Positions 5,161 through 7,556 of a stretch of 7,556 nt of DNA are shown here, piece after piece. The DNA is taken from the NCBI GenBank assembly GCA_902766265.1, contig CACXCY010000177.1, forward strand, positions 1 to 7,556. Direction: 5' to 3'. The translations under genes were made by a program, and so were the position numbers. The stretch's first letter is position 1. Each line of letters starts with the position of its first letter. The notes under the pieces were generated by a model that did not search any database, was not told the DNA's origin, and was given only the letters and a program-made list of their open reading frames with translations. The DNA is from an uncultured Bacteroidota bacterium (GTDB taxonomy: Bacteria > Bacteroidota > Bacteroidia > Bacteroidales > P3).

Positions 5161-7407
5161 CTAATGCTTTTCGAATGCCGATAACGAGAGCTCGTCGGGC
5201 GAAACCAGCCACACGACGTCGCCTACCGTGAAAACAGCATTGGCTGGTGGATTGAGCATATAGTCCTTGCCACGCTCGATGGCTATCACCATAGCATGGT
5301 ATTTACGCTGAAATTCAGAGCGGATAATATCGGTGCCGCTCAACGCGCTATCCTCTTTCACCTCCAACCGGTAAATGTTCAGCTCATTGTCGGAATGGTC
5401 GTGAATCAACATCTCGGATTCCACCTCGACGGCTGCCCGAAATTTGGCTATCTGCTCCTCGTTTCCTATGACCGTGAGACGGTCCTGCGGCATGAGGATG
5501 GTGTCCTTGTCGGGCAAGTCGTAGATATGCTCGCCACGCTCGATGGAGACAACGTTGATACCGTAGTTCTGGCGGAAGCCGGAATCGCACAGACGACAGC
5601 CCACAAACTCGGAGAACTGGGTGAGTCGCACATGCTCCATATAGAAATTCTTCTCCAGCGACGCCGGTATCTTGAACGACTGCTGCGCCTGACGTTGGTT
5701 GAAGTTGCTCACAAAGCGATTCTCTATGCGATGGTAGAACCTATTGGCTCTCCGCGAAAAGCGAATGACCATGAAGGCAAAAACAGCCAAAACGAGGATG
5801 AAACCTACGGCTAGATGGATGTATCCTCCGATAACAAGTCCCACAAAAAACACAGCTATGAAATAGCGCAACAGAAGCACCGGAAAGACTACCGCTCGGC
5901 TGTATTCGTACGTTGCCAGCAATCGTTTGATGCGCTCCTTGTTTACATTCTTGACTGCAATAGCCCAGAGGAACGGTGCCATAATGGTGAGCGTGACGGC
6001 CATTCCTATAATGTTGCCCCATACCGATGCTGAGCCGGAGGCGGTGACAAAAGTGGCGTTCAGGAAAGGTTTGAGGAACGACATGGAGATGACAAACAAC
6101 GCGGCCAGCACGGTACCATAGAGCAGCACCGCGGTGAGATGCCGTTTCAGGAACTTGCGCACCGTAATTTCATGTCCCGAACTTTTGGCCTGCGAGCTAT
6201 AGCGGTCAAGCGCCATTCGCCACCCTTGCGGAAAACGCAGATAGACATTATTGTAGAACGGGGTGGCGGCTTTGATCATATAGGGAGTCACGAAGGTGGT
6301 GAGAATAGACACCGAGACGATAATGGGGTATAGGTCAGGGTTGATCACATGGAAGCTCAATCCCAATCCCGCGATGATAAAAGAGAACTCACCTATCTGG
6401 CAGAAGCAGAAACCCGACTGTATCGCCGTCCGAGCCGGTTTGCCAGAAAGGAGCACACCAGCCGTAGCAGCTGTGGATTTGAAAACGATGACGGTAATGG
6501 CAATAACCAGAATGGGGACAATATATTTCACCAGAATCTGCGGGTCGACAAGCATACCCACCGACACAAAGAACACAGCACCAAAAAGATTCTTGATGGG
6601 TGTGATGATACGATGGATGGTGTCGGCCTCAATAGTTTCGGCCAAGATGGCGCCCATTACAAAAGCTCCCAACGCCGCGCTGAATCCCGCATACGAGGCC
6701 ATGACCACCATAGCGAAGCAGAGCCCGACGGCAACGATGCAGAGCGTCTCCTCGGTCATGTGACGGCGCATCCACTTCAGGAAAGTGGGGATGAGATAGA
6801 TGCCAAAGGTAAACCATACGATGAGGAAGAACACCAGCTTGACGAGCGACATGCCCAACTCGCCACCGTTAAAGTGGCTGCTGACGCTGATGGTGGAGAG
6901 CAACACCAGCAACAGCACGGCGATGATATCCTCCACCACCAACACGGCCGTTACGGTGCCGGTGAACTTCTGCTGCTTGAGTTTGAGGTCGTCGAACGAC
7001 TTGATAATAATGGTTGTGGAAGAGATGGAGAGCATGCAGCCCAAAAAGATACAATCCATTCCACCCCATCCGAGGATGCGCCCGACGCTGGAGCCAATAA
7101 GGAACATGAAGAACAGCTCGGTGAGCGCGGTAATGGCACCTGTGCTTCCCACTTTCTTGAGTTTCTTGATGCTGAACTCCAAACCCAGGGCGAACATCAA
7201 GAATACGATACCAATGTCGCTCCACACGTGGATATTGCTATCGTCGGCCACACCTGGAAACCACGGAAAATAGGGACCGATGAAGAAACCCGCCACTATA
7301 TAGCCAAGTACCAACGGCTGTTTCAGCCACTTGAACACCACAGTAATGACACCGGCTGTGACGAGAATCACGGCGAGATCGAGGAAGATGGGAGGCAGAG
7401 AGGACAT
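5161..7407 (-). CDS. Kef-type cation:proton antiporter (CPA2) with two RCK_C domains
   Basis: The protein has 748 residues. An N-terminal CPA2 exchanger domain (about 5-385) has about a dozen membrane helices and the family signatures: FALGLEFS (72-79), SISSTTIIIK (127-136), VVEDIIAV (157-164) with the presumed ion-coupling acid D160, GAFVMGAILAE (247-257), FFVSVGMLVDP (279-289) and QIGEFSFI (337-344). A second membrane block of about four helices follows (about 422-550). Then comes a basic linker and two cytoplasmic RCK_C/TrkA_C-like domains (about 590-665 and 675-746), which in related transporters bind regulatory ligands. There is no NAD-binding TrkA_N domain with a GxGxxG motif. It probably exchanges K+ or Na+ for protons across the inner membrane; the ion cannot be told from sequence. 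The start at 7407 places the first helix directly at the N-terminus. It is a single gene, convergent with the lipoprotein gene and divergent from whatever lies to the right. Confidence 0.92.
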   Translation of the reverse strand: MSSLPPIFLDLAVILVTAGVITVVFKWLKQPLVLGYIVAGFFIGPYFPWFPGVADDSNIHVWSDIGIVFLMFALGLEFSIKKLKKVGSTGAITALTELFFMFLIGSSVGRILGWGGMDCIFLGCMLSISSTTIIIKSFDDLKLKQQKFTGTVTAVLVVEDIIAVLLLVLLSTISVSSHFNGGELGMSLVKLVFFLIVWFTFGIYLIPTFLKWMRRHMTEETLCIVAVGLCFAMVVMASYAGFSAALGAFVMGAILAETIEADTIHRIITPIKNLFGAVFFVSVGMLVDPQILVKYIVPILVIAITVIVFKSTAATAGVLLSGKPARTAIQSGFCFCQIGEFSFIIAGLGLSFHVINPDLYPIIVSVSILTTFVTPYMIKAATPFYNNVYLRFPQGWRMALDRYSSQAKSSGHEITVRKFLKRHLTAVLLYGTVLAALFVISMSFLKPFLNATFVTASGSASVWGNIIGMAVTLTIMAPFLWAIAVKNVNKERIKRLLATYEYSRAVVFPVLLLRYFIAVFFVGLVIGGYIHLAVGFILVLAVFAFMVIRFSRRANRFYHRIENRFVSNFNQRQAQQSFKIPASLEKNFYMEHVRLTQFSEFVGCRLCDSGFRQNYGINVVSIERGEHIYDLPDKDTILMPQDRLTVIGNEEQIAKFRAAVEVESEMLIHDHSDNELNIYRLEVKEDSALSGTDIIRSEFQRKYHAMVIAIERGKDYMLNPPANAVFTVGDVVWLVSPDELSLSAFEKH

Positions 7408-7418
7408 GGAGAAGTGGA

Positions 7419-7432
7419 TTTGATTGGTTAGA
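7419..7432 (-). repeat. 14-nt leader motif, copy 2 (antiporter gene)
   Basis: On the minus strand this reads TCTAACCAATCAAA, identical to 4152-4165 on the plus strand. It ends 11 nt before the antiporter ATG, compared with 14 nt in the lipoprotein leader. It begins 7 nt after the candidate -7 element at 7440-7447, so it also lies near the predicted transcription start. Confidence 0.6.
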
Positions 7433-7439
7433 AGTTGTT

Positions 7440-7447
7440 TAAAATTA
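7440..7447 (-). promoter_or_regulatory. Candidate -7 element of the antiporter gene
   Basis: The minus strand reads TAATTTTA, one mismatch from TAnnTTTG. No -33 TTTG stands at the usual distance. The call rests mainly on its position: the shared 14-nt leader motif starts 7 nt downstream, compared with 5 nt in the well-defined lipoprotein promoter. Confidence 0.3.
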
Positions 7448-7505
7448 ATTCAATGTTTTTCTTAAAGCGTCTAAACGGCATATTTTTCTTCTTCCCTCAG
7501 TTACA

Positions 7506-7556
7506 ATGGAACCCCATTGCGCCATCGGAAAGAATAAAAATCTCCTCGTTTATATG
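7506..7556 (+). CDS. Possible 5' end of a dihydrofolate reductase-like gene, cut by the window
   Basis: From the ATG at 7506 the frame is open to the last base and reads MEPHCAIGKNKNLLVYM. The segment AIGKNKNLLVYM resembles the AIGxxNxLLxxLP segment near the N-terminus of bacterial dihydrofolate reductases, which reduce dihydrofolate to tetrahydrofolate in the cytoplasm. The family normally has a first beta strand (such as SIIAAV) before this point. Upstream in the same frame the codons read IFLLPSVT, which could be that strand, but no ATG, GTG or TTG precedes it before the in-frame stop at 7446-7448. Either the gene uses ATT at 7482, starts late at 7506, carries a frameshift, or is not a dihydrofolate reductase. 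Only 17 codons are visible, so this is tentative. A weak -7-like TATTTTTC lies at 7481-7488. Confidence 0.35.
   Translation, partial: MEPHCAIGKNKNLLVYM

Noticed and set aside
6349..7431. A 360-codon open frame on the plus strand, antisense to the 5' half of the antiporter gene
   Set aside because: Its product is extremely rich in His, Asp, Glu and Gln. That is what the complement of codons for hydrophobic membrane residues gives. The minus-strand frame has clear family motifs throughout.

Overview
The window looks like chromosomal DNA from a member of Bacteroidota, most likely order Bacteroidales. Three signs support this. Several leaders carry the Bacteroidota-type promoter (-7 element TAnnTTTG, with an ideal -33 TTTG 19 bp upstream in one case). 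Start codons follow A-rich leaders rather than Shine-Dalgarno sequences. The gene content fits: a PorX-type response regulator fused to a PglZ domain, and a lipoprotein with an acidic post-cysteine stretch. I cannot name a genus.

Layout from left to right. Positions 1-237 hold no gene, but contain a leftward promoter-like element whose transcript leaves the window, with a GC-rich hairpin near its predicted 5' end. porX is at 238-1788 (+). A bidirectional hairpin terminator at 1791-1822 separates it from the convergent tex at 1851-3995 (-). The 184 bases between tex and the next gene carry back-to-back promoters. A small predicted lipoprotein gene follows at 4180-4788 (+), closed by a strong intrinsic terminator. 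The gene-free stretch 4895-5160 ends in six copies of an 11-bp tandem repeat, directly behind the stop codon of a large Kef-type cation:proton antiporter gene at 5161-7407 (-). At the right edge an open rightward frame resembles the start of a dihydrofolate reductase but lacks an obvious start codon at the expected place.

Neighbouring genes alternate in strand, so there is no operon here and no evident multi-gene system. Each gene appears to be its own transcription unit: regulation of secretion or oligonucleotide signalling (PorX), RNA-binding housekeeping (Tex), the envelope (lipoprotein) and ion homeostasis (Kef). The observations I find most worth a second look are non-coding: an identical 14-nt motif in the leaders of the lipoprotein and antiporter genes, at similar distances from their start codons, and the 11-bp helically phased repeat.
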